Below, one piece after another: positions 1-9,092 of a DNA stretch of 64,000 nucleotides. Each line of letters starts with the position of its first letter. Position 1 is the stretch's first letter. The stretch lies in assembly GCF_007570935.1 (NCBI RefSeq), contig NZ_VLLR01000001.1, positions 806,001 to 870,000 on the forward strand, read 5' to 3'. Source of the DNA: Lactobacillus sp. LL6 (lineage in GTDB: Bacteria > Bacillota > Bacilli > Lactobacillales > Lactobacillaceae). The notes under the pieces were generated by a model that saw nothing but the letters and a program-made list of their open reading frames with translations, did no database searches and was not told the origin of the DNA. The position numbers were made by a program, and so were the translations under genes.

Positions 1-734
1 ATAAACTTTTAGGAGAAAAACGTGTAATTGTTGCTAATGAAGAGGGCACTACTAGAGATGCAGTAGATACTCCTTTTGTAGCTGACGATACAAAGTTTAA
101 GCTTATCGATACTGCAGGAATCCGTCGTAGAGGGAAAGTTTACGAAAAAACCGAAAAGTACTCTGTTTTACGTGCTATGAGCGCAATTGAACGTTCAGAT
201 GTGGTTTGTTTGGTTCTTGATGCAAGTACTGGTATTCGAGAACAAGACAAGCACGTAGCCGGATATGCACATGAAGCGGGTCGTGGAATCATTATTTTAG
301 TTAATAAGTGGGATTTGCCGGAAAAAAATAGTACTAGTGCTAAAGACTTTGAAAAAGTTATTAGACAAGAATTTCAATATCTTGATTATGCGCCAATCTT
401 ATTTGTATCTGCAAAAACAGGTCAAAGATTAGAACAAATTCCTAAGATGGTTAAAAAAGTATACAAAAATCAAAATCAACGAATTCAATCTAGTGTACTT
501 AACGATTTGCTTCTTGAAGCAAGTAAACTTGTACCAACTCCTTTAGTAAAAGGCAAGAGATTACGTGTATACTATATGACTCAGGTTAAAACTGATCCTC
601 CAACATTTGTAGTATTTGTTAATGACCCTGAATTAATGCACTTTTCATATCAAAGATTCTTAATAAATCAATTACGTGAAAATTTTGATTTCACAGGTAC
701 ACCTATTAAAATTATTCCACGTAAACGAAAATAG
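1..734 (+). CDS. der: Ribosome-assembly GTPase Der (EngA), 5' truncated
   Basis: Only the last 243 codons are present, reading in frame from base 3; the first G domain lies outside the window. The visible part begins inside the second GTPase domain: TTRD (G2) at codons 16-19, DTAG (G3) at 36-39, then NKWD (G4) and SAK (G5), followed by the C-terminal KH-like domain with a basic end (PRKRK). Der has two tandem G domains and acts in maturation of the 50S ribosomal subunit. The internal ATG at 177 is not the start, because coding continues upstream with canonical G-domain sequence. A HU gene follows about 115 bp downstream. Identification is secure; only the truncation by the window edge limits it. 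Confidence 0.97.
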   Translation, partial: KLLGEKRVIVANEEGTTRDAVDTPFVADDTKFKLIDTAGIRRRGKVYEKTEKYSVLRAMSAIERSDVVCLVLDASTGIREQDKHVAGYAHEAGRGIIILVNKWDLPEKNSTSAKDFEKVIRQEFQYLDYAPILFVSAKTGQRLEQIPKMVKKVYKNQNQRIQSSVLNDLLLEASKLVPTPLVKGKRLRVYYMTQVKTDPPTFVVFVNDPELMHFSYQRFLINQLRENFDFTGTPIKIIPRKRK

Positions 735-755
735 TAATAAATATTGTATAAAAAC

Positions 756-784
756 TTGTTACAGTAAGGTTTTTATGATATTTT
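756..784 (+). promoter_or_regulatory. Candidate sigma-A promoter of hup
   Basis: TTGTTA (756-761), a 17-bp spacer and TATTTT (779-784) lie about 65 bp upstream of the HU start codon. The -10 box is imperfect, so this is a reasonable but unproven assignment. Confidence 0.4.
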
Positions 785-849
785 TGTTTAGTAATAAAAT
801 TTTCTTTAATTATTCGTAATTTAGAAAATTTTTAGGAGGTGAATTGAAT

Positions 850-1128
850 ATGGCAAATAAGGCGGAATTGATTTCAGAAGTTGTTAATGCAACTGATATG
901 AAGAAGAAACAAGCTACTGCAGTTGTAGATGCAATCTTTGGTGCAATCCAAAAGAACCTTGCAGAAGGTAATAAAGTTCAAATGATTGGTTTCGGTACTT
1001 TTGAAGTACGTCATCGTGCAGCCCGTAAGGGTCGTAACCCACAAACTGGTGATGAAATTGAAATCCCAGCAAGCAATGTACCAGCATTTAAAGCTGGTAA
1101 AGCTCTTAAGGATGCAGTGAAGGATTAA
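850..1128 (+). CDS. hup: DNA-binding protein HU
   Basis: A 92-residue histone-like protein that bends and compacts DNA as a dimer. The sequence has the HU hallmarks: N-terminal helices beginning MANKAELIS, the GFGTFEVR strand, and the RKGRNPQTG tip of the DNA-binding arm, ending [11 protein letters not shown]. Length matches the family (about 90 residues). A TTG at 844 could extend it by two codons, but the ATG at 850 has a strong Shine-Dalgarno (AGGAGG, about 9 bp upstream) and gives the canonical N-terminus. It is monocistronic, flanked by its own promoter candidate and a strong terminator, as usual for this abundant protein. Confidence 0.97.
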   Translation: MANKAELISEVVNATDMKKKQATAVVDAIFGAIQKNLAEGNKVQMIGFGTFEVRHRAARKGRNPQTGDEIEIPASNVPAFKAGKALKDAVKD

Positions 1129-1143
1129 TTTGCTTCTTAATTT

Positions 1144-1176
1144 AAAAGCACTTGGTTTTGTACCAAGTGCTTTTTT
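1144..1176 (+). terminator. Rho-independent terminator of hup
   Basis: Perfect 13-bp inverted repeat (1144-1156 and 1162-1174) with a 5-nt loop, ending in a run of six T. It sits 15 bp after the hup stop codon. Confidence 0.9.
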
Positions 1177-1208
1177 GTGTAAAATATAAACTTGGATGGA
1201 GGGAAAAT

Positions 1209-2462
1209 ATGACTTACTCAGAACAATTATTAGATGCAATTGAAAATCATGATTTTTCACAAGAAAAGATTTTACTTAAACAAGCACTTGATAACGATAA
1301 ACCAGAAGTATTAGCTTCACTTGCTGAAAATTTAACTAATTATGGCTTTACTAATTTATCTAAGGAAGTTTATCGTGCATTAATTGCTAAATTTCCTAAA
1401 GAGGATTTATTTAAGGTCTATTTAGCTGAAATTTTGTTAAATGATGGTAATGATGATGATGGATTATCTTTGTTATATGATGTTTCTGAAGATTCAGCTG
1501 CTTATTTAGATAGTTTATTGATTCAAGCAGACTATTATCAAACTAATGGTTTTATTGAAACTGCAAAAAGCAAATTAGTGAAGGCACTTAAATTAGCTCC
1601 TGATGAAGTTGCAATTAAGTTTGGCTTAGCAGAATTAGATTACATGAGCGGTGAATATGAAGAAGCATTAGCTTTATATCAAGATTTGGTAAAAACTCAA
1701 AAAACTTTTGGTGAAGTAAATTTAGTTCAGCGTGAGTTTCAAACTATGGCCAAATTAGGTCGCTATGAAGATGCTGCGGAAGTTATTCGCAATAATAGTA
1801 GTGCTATTTTGGATATTGATAGTAAGTATCAGGCAGGTCTTGTGATGCTTTCGGTGAATGATGATGATCAAGCTATTAAATATCTTGATGAAGTTATTGA
1901 TCAAAGTCCAGACTATGTTAATGCTTATCCTTTATTAGCGCAAGCATATCAGTATAAACATGATGATGATCAAGTTTTGCGATCTGCTCAAGCGGGTCTT
2001 GCTTATAACGAATTAGATGAAACTTTATATTCGTTAGGAGCTAAAGCAGCTGCTAATTTAAACGATTTATCTACTGCGGAAGATTTATTAAAAAAGGGAT
2101 TAGAAATAGCCCCAGATAATAGTGATTTGAGACTACAATTATCTAACTTGTATTTGCATGAAAATAAGAATGAAGAAAATTTAGATTTATTCCAAAACTT
2201 AAATGATGATGAAATAGAGCCACAGGCTCACTGGAATATGGCATTGTCATATGAAGAAATGGATAATCGTGAAAAAGCAAGGGGAGAGTTCTTGTTAGCT
2301 TATCCCGATTTTAAAAATAATTCAGATTTCTTAAAGCAAATGATTGTTTTCTTTAATAATGAAGCTGGTTCAAAAGATGTAGTTAAACAGTTGCTACAAA
2401 ACTACTTAAAATTAGTTCCAGAAGATGATGAGATGCAAGATTTATATAATCAATATCTATAA
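1209..2462 (+). CDS. TPR-repeat protein
   Basis: A 417-residue soluble protein built of tetratricopeptide repeats, e.g. segments with APDEVAIKFGLAELDYMSGEYEEAL-like spacing near residue 130 and YEDAAEV and YLHENKNEENL further on. There is no signal peptide or membrane segment. TPR arrays are protein-protein interaction scaffolds; no enzymatic domain is seen and the partner is unknown. The ATG at 1209 is preceded by GGAGGG at good spacing; the longer frame from 1152 would begin inside the hup terminator and is rejected. Lactobacilli carry such a TPR gene between hup and cca, so this is conserved core sequence. The composition is acidic, with many Asp/Glu runs. Confidence 0.85.
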   Translation: MTYSEQLLDAIENHDFSQEKILLKQALDNDKPEVLASLAENLTNYGFTNLSKEVYRALIAKFPKEDLFKVYLAEILLNDGNDDDGLSLLYDVSEDSAAYLDSLLIQADYYQTNGFIETAKSKLVKALKLAPDEVAIKFGLAELDYMSGEYEEALALYQDLVKTQKTFGEVNLVQREFQTMAKLGRYEDAAEVIRNNSSAILDIDSKYQAGLVMLSVNDDDQAIKYLDEVIDQSPDYVNAYPLLAQAYQYKHDDDQVLRSAQAGLAYNELDETLYSLGAKAAANLNDLSTAEDLLKKGLEIAPDNSDLRLQLSNLYLHENKNEENLDLFQNLNDDEIEPQAHWNMALSYEEMDNREKARGEFLLAYPDFKNNSDFLKQMIVFFNNEAGSKDVVKQLLQNYLKLVPEDDEMQDLYNQYL

Positions 2463-2467
2463 AAAAT

Positions 2468-2505
2468 AAAATCTAGCTGATTAGCAGTTAGATTTTATTT
2501 TTTTG
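2468..2505 (+). terminator. Rho-independent terminator after the TPR gene
   Basis: 12-bp stem (2468-2479 with 2485-2496, one G-U pair), 5-nt loop, followed by a T-rich tract. Confidence 0.8.
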
Positions 2506-2670
2506 TTAATATTTTTATAATAAGTTGTTACTAAATTAAAAAACAAACAATAAAAATAAAACTAACAAAAAAAATAAAACTAACAAAAAAGAAGTCACAC
2601 CCAAAATTAAATAATGCGATATAATAAAAGTTAAACGCTAAATTAATAAGAAAAATGAGTTGGTTTAATA

Positions 2671-3867
2671 ATGAAAATAGAAAATTTACCAAAAATATTT
2701 ATGCAGGCTATGCCTGTTCTAAAAAAATTAGAAGATGCTGGGTTTGAAGCCTACTTTGTGGGTGGTTCTGTACGAGATTTACTATTGAACAGACATATTC
2801 ATGATGTAGATATTGCAACTAGTGCTTATCCAGAAGAAGTAAAAGAATTGTTTGAAAAGACAATTGATACAGGTATTAAGCATGGAACAGTTACAGTTTT
2901 GTTTAATAGAGAAAGCTATGAAATTACTACTTTTAGAACGGAATCTGGTTATCAGGACTATCGTAGACCTGATCATGTTACTTTTGTACAAAACCTAGAT
3001 GAAGACTTAAAAAGACGAGATTTTACTATCAATGCTTTAGCAATGAATACTGATGGAGAAGTTATTGACTTATTTAATGGTTTAGAAGATTTGAAAAAGC
3101 GTGTTATACGAGCTGTGGGAAATCCCGAGACGCGCTTTCATGAAGATGCTCTTAGAATGATGCGTGCAGTAAGATTCATGAGTCAGTTAGAGTTTAATCT
3201 AGAAGAAAATACACAACAAGCTATTAAAGATAATCATAAGTTATTACAAAAAATTTCAGTTGAAAGAATTCGCGATGAATTTGTAAAAATGGGATTGGGA
3301 CCTCATTCAAGACAAGCCTTTCAAATATTTTTGGATACTAAATTAAGTGAAAATGTACCTGATTTTGCTGGAAAGAGTAACTTATTAGCTGTTTTTCCAA
3401 GTTTGAAATTTAATCCTACTTTGGAAACAAGTCTTTGGTCAATTATAATCATTTTATTAAAATTGCCTAATAATAAGATAACTGGTTTTATGCGAGACTG
3501 GAAAAACTCCAATGCAACTACTGATTCAGTTGAAAGAATCGTGGAACTATTTGATTTATTGGCAGAAAGAATTCCAAGTGATTATGAACTATTTAAGATA
3601 GGGCAAGATACACTCCTTAATACTATTGATGTAGCGCATATTTTAGGTCAACCAATTGATTCAAAAGTATTAGTTGATCGTTATACCTCTTTGCCGATAA
3701 AAAATGCTTCTGAGCTTGCTATAGATGGCAGATTTCTTATTCAGCAAGGAGTTCGACCTGGTCCCAAATTAGGGATAATGCTTGATAAAATTAAAGAAAA
3801 AGTTGTTTCCAATGAATTAGATAATTCAGAAGTAGCAATCAAAAAATTTATAAAAGAACAAAATTAA
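2671..3867 (+). CDS. cca: CCA tRNA nucleotidyltransferase
   Basis: 398 residues, the size of Gram-positive class II CCA-adding enzymes. It completes or repairs the 3' CCA end of tRNAs using CTP and ATP without a template. The N-terminal palm domain shows the nucleotidyltransferase signature [10 protein letters not shown] (around residue 31) followed by HDVDIATSA, giving the DxD metal ligands. The [14 protein letters not shown] segment and the [12 protein letters not shown] motif (around residue 155) complete the head and neck domains that select CTP and ATP. The start is the ATG at 2671 with a weak upstream ribosome binding site. It shares a bidirectional terminator with the convergent hemolysin III gene. 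Confidence 0.95.
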   Translation: MKIENLPKIFMQAMPVLKKLEDAGFEAYFVGGSVRDLLLNRHIHDVDIATSAYPEEVKELFEKTIDTGIKHGTVTVLFNRESYEITTFRTESGYQDYRRPDHVTFVQNLDEDLKRRDFTINALAMNTDGEVIDLFNGLEDLKKRVIRAVGNPETRFHEDALRMMRAVRFMSQLEFNLEENTQQAIKDNHKLLQKISVERIRDEFVKMGLGPHSRQAFQIFLDTKLSENVPDFAGKSNLLAVFPSLKFNPTLETSLWSIIIILLKLPNNKITGFMRDWKNSNATTDSVERIVELFDLLAERIPSDYELFKIGQDTLLNTIDVAHILGQPIDSKVLVDRYTSLPIKNASELAIDGRFLIQQGVRPGPKLGIMLDKIKEKVVSNELDNSEVAIKKFIKEQN

Positions 3868-3874
3868 TAAAAAT

Positions 3875-3903
3875 AAAGAGTCAGGATAAAATCCTGGCTC
3901 TTT
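3875..3903. terminator. Bidirectional terminator between cca and the hemolysin III gene
   Basis: 13-bp stem (3875-3887 with 3891-3903, one G-U pair) with a 3-nt AAA loop, and T or A runs on both sides. It serves the two convergent genes. Confidence 0.8.
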
Positions 3904-4568
3904 TAAACATACAGTAAAATTGAAAAGTACATTAAAATCGATCCCAACATTACGAACATATGCCAAATTACATGAATAAATGGTACATTACGCATTGTAA
4001 ATAATATTGCACCTACTGTATAAGCTACTCCACCACTAACTAATAACCAAAATCCTACTGGACTAAGTCGCACATAAAGATAGCCTCCTGATAAAATTAC
4101 TAGCCAACCCATAGCGACATATAAAATAGTATCAAATATTACATGTTTTCCACGATTAAAAATATAATATAAAATACCAAAAATAGTTAATCCCCAAATT
4201 AATCCAAATAAAGTCCAGCCCCATGCGCCACCAATTGCAACTAAGGAATATGGAGTATAGGATCCAGCAATCAATAGAAAAATAGATGAATGATCAAATA
4301 TTTGAAAAACATTTTTTGCTTTTGTAAAAATCAAACTATGGTATAAAGTGGAGAATAAATATAACAGAACTAAGCATGAACCATAAATAGTAAAAGTTAC
4401 AATTCTCATCGCACTTCCTGTATGAGCAGCTCTTACAATAAGTACTACTAATCCAGCGACAGATAATCCAAATCCTATTCCATGAGTTATAGCGCTAAAA
4501 ATATTGTCTAAAATATAGTATGTTTTGGAGCGTTCTTTTGGTTCTTGCCATAGCTCTTTTAAATTCAT
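3903..4568 (-). CDS. Hemolysin III / PAQR-family membrane protein
   Basis: About 221 residues with seven predicted transmembrane helices. Family features visible are the DNIFSAITHGIGFGLS N-terminal region, SLIFTKAKNVFQIFDHSSIFLLIAGSY-type central segment with DHS and AGSYTPY, and a C-terminal HVIWHMFVMLG motif; the conserved His/Asp/Ser residues form the metal site of PAQR proteins. The name comes from a Bacillus cereus hemolysin, but most bacterial members probably act in membrane lipid homeostasis. Two ATGs are possible (4583 and 4568). The first has AAGG directly abutting it, too close for a working ribosome binding site, so 4568 is preferred although its spacing is long. It is the only minus-strand gene in the first 19 kb. 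Confidence 0.85.
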   Translation of the reverse strand: MNLKELWQEPKERSKTYYILDNIFSAITHGIGFGLSVAGLVVLIVRAAHTGSAMRIVTFTIYGSCLVLLYLFSTLYHSLIFTKAKNVFQIFDHSSIFLLIAGSYTPYSLVAIGGAWGWTLFGLIWGLTIFGILYYIFNRGKHVIFDTILYVAMGWLVILSGGYLYVRLSPVGFWLLVSGGVAYTVGAILFTMRNVPFIHVIWHMFVMLGSILMYFSILLYV

Positions 4569-4688
4569 AATTATTTTTATCATCCTTTTTCTAGTTTTTT
4601 TAATTAATTTTTTTGATATACTAGCTTATATACATGCTTATATTTTATCACAGGATAAAAAAGTATATTAGAATTGAGGGCGAATACA

Positions 4689-5540
4689 TTGTCAAAAATT
4701 AAAATTATGACAGATTCATCTGTTCAACTAACACCAGAAGAAATTGAAAAATACAACATTACAGTTGTTCCATTGTCGATTTCTATAGATGGTAAGACTT
4801 ATATTGATGGAGTAGATATAAGCCGTAGCGACTTTGTACGCAAAATGAATGAAGCTAAAAACCTTCCACAAACTAGTCAACCGCCAATAGGACGTTTTGC
4901 TGAAACAATTAAAACTCTTACAAAAGATGGCAGTGAAGTAGTTGGAATTTTCTTGGCAAAAGCACTTAGTGGTACAATTGATGCAGCAAGACAAGCAGCA
5001 GAAATTGCAGGACAATCAGACCATGTTCACTTGGTTGATTCAGAGTTAACTGACCGCGCTGAAGGATTTCAGGTTCTAGCAGCTGCCAAAGATGCACAAG
5101 AAGGCAAAAGTATTGAAGAGATTCTTAAACATGTTGACGAAATCAAAAAGAGTCAAAAATTACGAATGATGGTTGTTGACTTGAAGAACTTGATTAAGGG
5201 TGGACGTCTTGGCGCTTTATCAGGAAAGATTGCTACACTTCTTAATATTAGAATTGAACTTCATATGCCAAATGGACAGTTAATTGTTGCTAAAAAAGGA
5301 CGTGGCAAAAAATTTTCAAAGGCATTTGATGAACGAGTTTTAGCTGATATTGAAGCAAATAAAGATAGAATCCCAGAAGTAGGGATTTCTTATGTAGATA
5401 CTCCAGAAGCTATGGAAGAATTAGCTGATAAAATTCGAGCAATTAATCCTAATATTAATGTCTTGGTTCAAGAAACTAGTCCGATAATTGCAACTCACGC
5501 AGGAAATGGTGCTTATGCAATTCTTTATTATACGGAGTAA
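4689..5540 (+). CDS. degV: DegV family fatty-acid-binding protein (copy 1)
   Basis: 283 residues, matching the family. DegV/FakB-type proteins bind a fatty acid and present it to the FakA kinase for incorporation into phospholipid. The N-terminal ITMTDSS-type motif (here IKIMTDSSVQL), the SQP motif (TSQPPIGRF) and LSGTIDAARQA are visible, plus VVDLKNLIKGGRL and a C-terminal SPIIATHAGNGA. The start is inferred as TTG at 4689, preceded by GAGGG about 9 bp upstream; the TTG at 4674 lacks a site. yozE follows 3 bp after the stop, so the two are cotranscribed. A second DegV gene lies at 36.6 kb. Confidence 0.9.
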   Translation: MSKIKIMTDSSVQLTPEEIEKYNITVVPLSISIDGKTYIDGVDISRSDFVRKMNEAKNLPQTSQPPIGRFAETIKTLTKDGSEVVGIFLAKALSGTIDAARQAAEIAGQSDHVHLVDSELTDRAEGFQVLAAAKDAQEGKSIEEILKHVDEIKKSQKLRMMVVDLKNLIKGGRLGALSGKIATLLNIRIELHMPNGQLIVAKKGRGKKFSKAFDERVLADIEANKDRIPEVGISYVDTPEAMEELADKIRAINPNINVLVQETSPIIATHAGNGAYAILYYTE

Positions 5541-5543
5541 CTT

Positions 5544-5774
5544 ATGGCTTATCGAGAAAGTTTTTATCGTTATTTAATGACTCTTAGAGATCCAGATTCT
5601 AAGAGTGAAATATCTCAGTTTGCAAATAATGCACAGCATGATATGACTTTTCCTAAGCAGGAACAGGATTATGAAAAACTGTCCGATTATTTAGAACTGA
5701 ATGGAAGTTATTTAGCAAGTATGTCAGTGTTTGATGAAGCATATAGAATGTATGAAGACAAAATGGCATATTAG
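5544..5774 (+). CDS. yozE: YozE family small protein
   Basis: 76 residues, a SAM-like helical fold family (YozE_SAM_like) conserved in Firmicutes with unknown function. Typical are the [11 protein letters not shown] start, the F/P-rich middle ([19 protein letters not shown]) and the C-terminal [11 protein letters not shown]. The start codon is 3 bp after degV, so translation is probably coupled. Confidence 0.85.
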   Translation: MAYRESFYRYLMTLRDPDSKSEISQFANNAQHDMTFPKQEQDYEKLSDYLELNGSYLASMSVFDEAYRMYEDKMAY

Positions 5775-5825
5775 AAGATGGTCGTCCTTATAGGGGGGCT
5801 TTTTTTATTGAAAGGAGTTACATAT

Positions 5826-7418
5826 ATGCAGATACTTTATGGCATAACACTTTTAGTTTTAAGCTCTTGCTTGGCTATGATTGTTCAAAATTGGCTTTTT
5901 CGTAAAATTTCAGTAAACTATGTAGCTTTAATGATTGGGATCTTGATAGCATTAATTCCTCAAATTAATACTGAAATATTTATTGGAAATCCAGAAGTGT
6001 TTATGGGATTAATTGTAGCACCTTTGTTGTTTTTCGAAGGTCAAAATAATAGCTTATATGCAATTGCTCGACGTTGGAAGTCGATTGTCAGTATTACAGT
6101 TGTTATGATTATTATTGCAACTGTGGTAGCAGCTTTTGGAATAAAATGGTTGATAGGACTTGCTTTACCACTAAGTTTTATCCTAGCTGCAATTTCAACT
6201 CCAACTGATGCTACAGCTACAGAATCAGTTATCCACGGTCTAAAAATGCCAAGCAAAGTCAGCAAATATTTACAAAATGAATCCTTATTTAATGACGCCT
6301 CGGGAATTATTTTATTAGAAATGGCAACAACATGGTATTTATCCAAAAAGCTCGAAATAACACACACTGTAACTAGTTTTTTGTATTCTGCTGGTGGAGG
6401 AATTATTCTAGGATTAATGGTAGCAGGTATTTTAGTTATATTTAGACAAAAATTAGTACGTACTGATTTACGGTTCGTAGAGGGAAGCTACAATCCTGCT
6501 AATGCTTTAATTGCCATTTATTTGTTAACACCATTTTTATTATATTATTTTGCAGAATGGCTTCATGTTTCAGGAATTATTGCTGTTGTAGTTGCAGGGT
6601 TAGTACATCGTGCTGAATTTGAAAGAAGTCGCTTAACTAATGTATACATGATTTATAATAGTACTCAATTAAGTAACTTTATAAGTGATTTTTTGAATAC
6701 TATTGTTTTTATTGGATTAGGCTTAACTATAGTAAAAACAAGCAACGGAGCTCTTTTGCCTAATAGAATTGACTTAGCAATTTGGATTGGTATAATTTTA
6801 TACATTGCTAATATAATAGTTAGGTATTTATATAGCTTTTTTGTGGAAAGATTATCAAATAGAGATGCATGGATTTTTGCTCTTGGAGGGATTCATGGAG
6901 CAGTAACATTTGCTTTAGCTTATACACTAGATCATACTTTGATTAGTAATAATAACTTTCACTTGATTTTATTTAGTGAAGCTGTTTTGATAATCTTGAG
7001 TATGGTGATTCCGACTATATTATTTAAATTTATTTTACCTAAAGAAAAAACCGATTTAGAACAAGAAGAAGAAATAGATAAAATTAGACGAAAAATGGTC
7101 GATTATGCATTAAAAGAACTTGATAAAATTTATCTTCCTAAAAAAATTAGAAAACAGATAAAATTTGATCTTAATGCACAAATTAATGAAACTTCAATGC
7201 AGGATTTTTTGCGTGAGTTAAAAAAGTCTATTAGAAATCCAGAACTTTCAGCTAATGAAAGAGAATTTCGAGATGAAGTTTATCGATATGCCTTTAGGTT
7301 AGAAAGAAATTATTTAGGTCAAATCGCTCAGCAAAAACAAGAATATCGTAGTAGCTTTAGGTCATTGTATAGGCAAATTTTATTAGCTGAAGTGATATTC
7401 TTACATGATGAAGAATAG
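5826..7418 (+). CDS. CPA1-family Na+/H+ (monovalent cation/proton) antiporter
   Basis: 530 residues: about 12 hydrophobic segments in the first 400, then a charged cytoplasmic tail rich in Lys/Glu. The ion-binding region is recognisable: STPTDATATESV around residue 130 and NESLFNDASGIILLEM around 160, where ND carries the essential Asp of the CPA1/NhaP family. Such antiporters exchange Na+ or K+ for H+ and support pH and salt homeostasis. The chosen ATG at 5826 has AAAGGAG upstream; the longer frame from 5778 begins with a hydrophobic stretch lacking a site. Ion selectivity cannot be told from sequence. Confidence 0.88.
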   Translation: MQILYGITLLVLSSCLAMIVQNWLFRKISVNYVALMIGILIALIPQINTEIFIGNPEVFMGLIVAPLLFFEGQNNSLYAIARRWKSIVSITVVMIIIATVVAAFGIKWLIGLALPLSFILAAISTPTDATATESVIHGLKMPSKVSKYLQNESLFNDASGIILLEMATTWYLSKKLEITHTVTSFLYSAGGGIILGLMVAGILVIFRQKLVRTDLRFVEGSYNPANALIAIYLLTPFLLYYFAEWLHVSGIIAVVVAGLVHRAEFERSRLTNVYMIYNSTQLSNFISDFLNTIVFIGLGLTIVKTSNGALLPNRIDLAIWIGIILYIANIIVRYLYSFFVERLSNRDAWIFALGGIHGAVTFALAYTLDHTLISNNNFHLILFSEAVLIILSMVIPTILFKFILPKEKTDLEQEEEIDKIRRKMVDYALKELDKIYLPKKIRKQIKFDLNAQINETSMQDFLRELKKSIRNPELSANEREFRDEVYRYAFRLERNYLGQIAQQKQEYRSSFRSLYRQILLAEVIFLHDEE

Positions 7419-7444
7419 TTTTTAATAAAAAAGGAGAGAGTATT

Positions 7445-8296
7445 ATGGCAACAATTCAATGGTATCCGGGTCACATGAATAAGGCTCGTAATCAATTAGA
7501 AGATAAATTAGGGTTGATTGATGTAATCGTGGAAGTTCTAGATGCAAGAATTCCGCAAGCTTCACGTAATCCAATGATTGAAGAATTGGTAGGTAATAAG
7601 CCTCATTTGATTATTTTGAACAAGGCTGACTTAGCAGATCCTGTAATGACTAAATTATGGCAAAAGAAATTACAGCAACCAGGAAAATTCGTAATGGCAA
7701 TGGATTCACTCCATAACACAAATATGCAAGCTTTAATTCATTTAATAAAAAAAGCTGCTAGTGCTAAAACTAAAAAGTTAGAGGAAAAGGGTGCATCAAA
7801 CCCTACAATCCGAATTGCTCTGGCAGGGATTCCAAATTGCGGTAAATCGACAATAATCAATCGTTTAGTAGGAAGAAATGTTGCTGAAGTTGGTAATAAG
7901 CCCGGAGTAACTAAAGGACAAACCTGGTTAAAAACTAAAACTAATATTCAAATTTTAGATACACCAGGGATTTTATGGCCTAAATTTGAGGATCAAGAAG
8001 TAGGCTATAAATTAGCAGCATTTGGTGCAATAAAAGACAGTATTTTCCATGCAGACGATGTAGCTTTATTTGTTTTAAAGAATTTGCGCAAGTATTACAT
8101 GAATGATTTAGTGAAGTTTGCGCGGACAAGTAAAGAAACAATTGAAAATATTAGTGATCCTGATCTTTTGCTGGCTATGACCAATGTTTATGGGATGAGA
8201 GATGACTACGACCGTTTTTCACTTTATATGTTACAAAGATTGAGAAAAGGTAAAATTGGTAGAATTACTTTAGATAGAGTAAAAAATGACAATTAA
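7445..8296 (+). CDS. rbgA: Ribosome biogenesis GTPase RbgA (YlqF)
   Basis: 283 residues. The order of GTPase motifs is circularly permuted, as in the YlqF/YawG family: NKAD (G4) around residue 58 precedes the Walker [10 protein letters not shown] (G1, around 130), and DTPG (G3) follows at about 176. The N-terminus [11 protein letters not shown] is diagnostic. RbgA drives late assembly of the 50S subunit (uL16 incorporation). rnhB starts 11 bp before its stop codon, an old and widely conserved rbgA-rnhB pairing. Confidence 0.96.
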   Translation: MATIQWYPGHMNKARNQLEDKLGLIDVIVEVLDARIPQASRNPMIEELVGNKPHLIILNKADLADPVMTKLWQKKLQQPGKFVMAMDSLHNTNMQALIHLIKKAASAKTKKLEEKGASNPTIRIALAGIPNCGKSTIINRLVGRNVAEVGNKPGVTKGQTWLKTKTNIQILDTPGILWPKFEDQEVGYKLAAFGAIKDSIFHADDVALFVLKNLRKYYMNDLVKFARTSKETIENISDPDLLLAMTNVYGMRDDYDRFSLYMLQRLRKGKIGRITLDRVKNDN

Positions 8297-9041
8297 AGAA
8301 ATAAAAGAGCTTTTAAATAATGATCAAGTTAGTGACGAAGAATTAAAAAAACTTAGCCAAGATTCTAGAAGTGGTGTTCAAAAATTATTGCAAAGCTATA
8401 TTAGAAAACAAGAAAAATTAGCTCAAAAAAAGGCAGAATTTTTTACTAGATTTAAATATGAAAAAGAATTTTGGAAAAAAGGACAAATTGTTGCTGGCGT
8501 TGATGAAGTAGGTCGAGGACCACTTGCAGGACCTGTAGTTACAGCAGCAGTGATTATTGATGAAAACTTTGATCTTTTAGAAGTTAATGATTCAAAAAAA
8601 CTGAGTCCCAAAAGAAGGTTAGAATTATATCCTAAAATCTTACAACAAGCTGTAGCTGTAGGAATTGGAGTAAAAAGCGCTAAAGTAATTGATAAAATTA
8701 ATATTTATGAAGCAGACCGTTTGGCAATGAAAGATGCAGTGCTTAATTTATCACAAAAGCCGGATGCTCTTTTGGTAGATGCGATGAATGTTCCTTTGGA
8801 TGTTCCTCAAACTGAACTTATTAAAGGGGATGCAAAATCTAATTCAATTGCAGCAGCTTCAATTGTGGCTAAAGTGTTTAGAGATAAATTAATGGATGAT
8901 TATGATAAAATTTATCCAGAATATGGTTTTTCCAAAAATGCTGGATATGGTACTAAGATCCATATTGCAGCTTTAAACAAATATGGTCCAACTCCAATTC
9001 ATAGAAAGACCTTTGCCCCTGTAAGCAATAAAGTTAAATAG
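8286..9041 (+). CDS. rnhB: Ribonuclease HII
   Basis: 251 residues. It cleaves the RNA strand of RNA-DNA hybrids and starts removal of single ribonucleotides from DNA. The catalytic core is clear: [20 protein letters not shown] (around residue 72) supplies the Asp-Glu pair, [10 protein letters not shown] follows, and LLVDAM and [17 protein letters not shown] give the later acidic residues. The N-terminal extension of about 65 residues is usual for Firmicutes RNase HII. The coding region overlaps rbgA by 11 bp. A hairpin directly after the stop includes the Shine-Dalgarno of dprA. Confidence 0.96.
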   Translation: MTIKEIKELLNNDQVSDEELKKLSQDSRSGVQKLLQSYIRKQEKLAQKKAEFFTRFKYEKEFWKKGQIVAGVDEVGRGPLAGPVVTAAVIIDENFDLLEVNDSKKLSPKRRLELYPKILQQAVAVGIGVKSAKVIDKINIYEADRLAMKDAVLNLSQKPDALLVDAMNVPLDVPQTELIKGDAKSNSIAAASIVAKVFRDKLMDDYDKIYPEYGFSKNAGYGTKIHIAALNKYGPTPIHRKTFAPVSNKVK

Positions 9042-9047
9042 TAATAA

Positions 9048-9089
9048 AAAAGTCTCCATTTTTTGACGTAATTGTTAATGGAGGCTTTT
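9048..9089 (+). promoter_or_regulatory. Hairpin sequestering the dprA ribosome binding site
   Basis: A 13-bp stem (9048-9060 with 9077-9089, one G-U pair) encloses a 16-nt loop. Its 3' arm contains the GGAGG Shine-Dalgarno (9080-9084) of dprA, whose ATG is at 9093. The T-tract after it is only four T, so it may act as a weak rnhB terminator, a translational block on dprA, or both. Confidence 0.55.
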
Positions 9090-9092
9090 ACC

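Noticed and set aside
874..1260. 128-codon minus-strand frame over hup and its terminator
   Set aside because: It lies on the complement of the HU gene and crosses its terminator; composition and lack of ribosome binding site mark it as a shadow.
2550..2590. Two tandem copies of an AT-rich 19-mer (AATAAAACTAACAAAA) before cca, considered as a CRISPR-like array
   Set aside because: Only two direct copies with no spacers; simple tandem duplication in A-rich intergenic DNA.
5774..5826. G-rich sequence followed by T7 before the antiporter gene, considered as a terminator
   Set aside because: There is no convincing inverted repeat; the G run only precedes the ribosome binding site.
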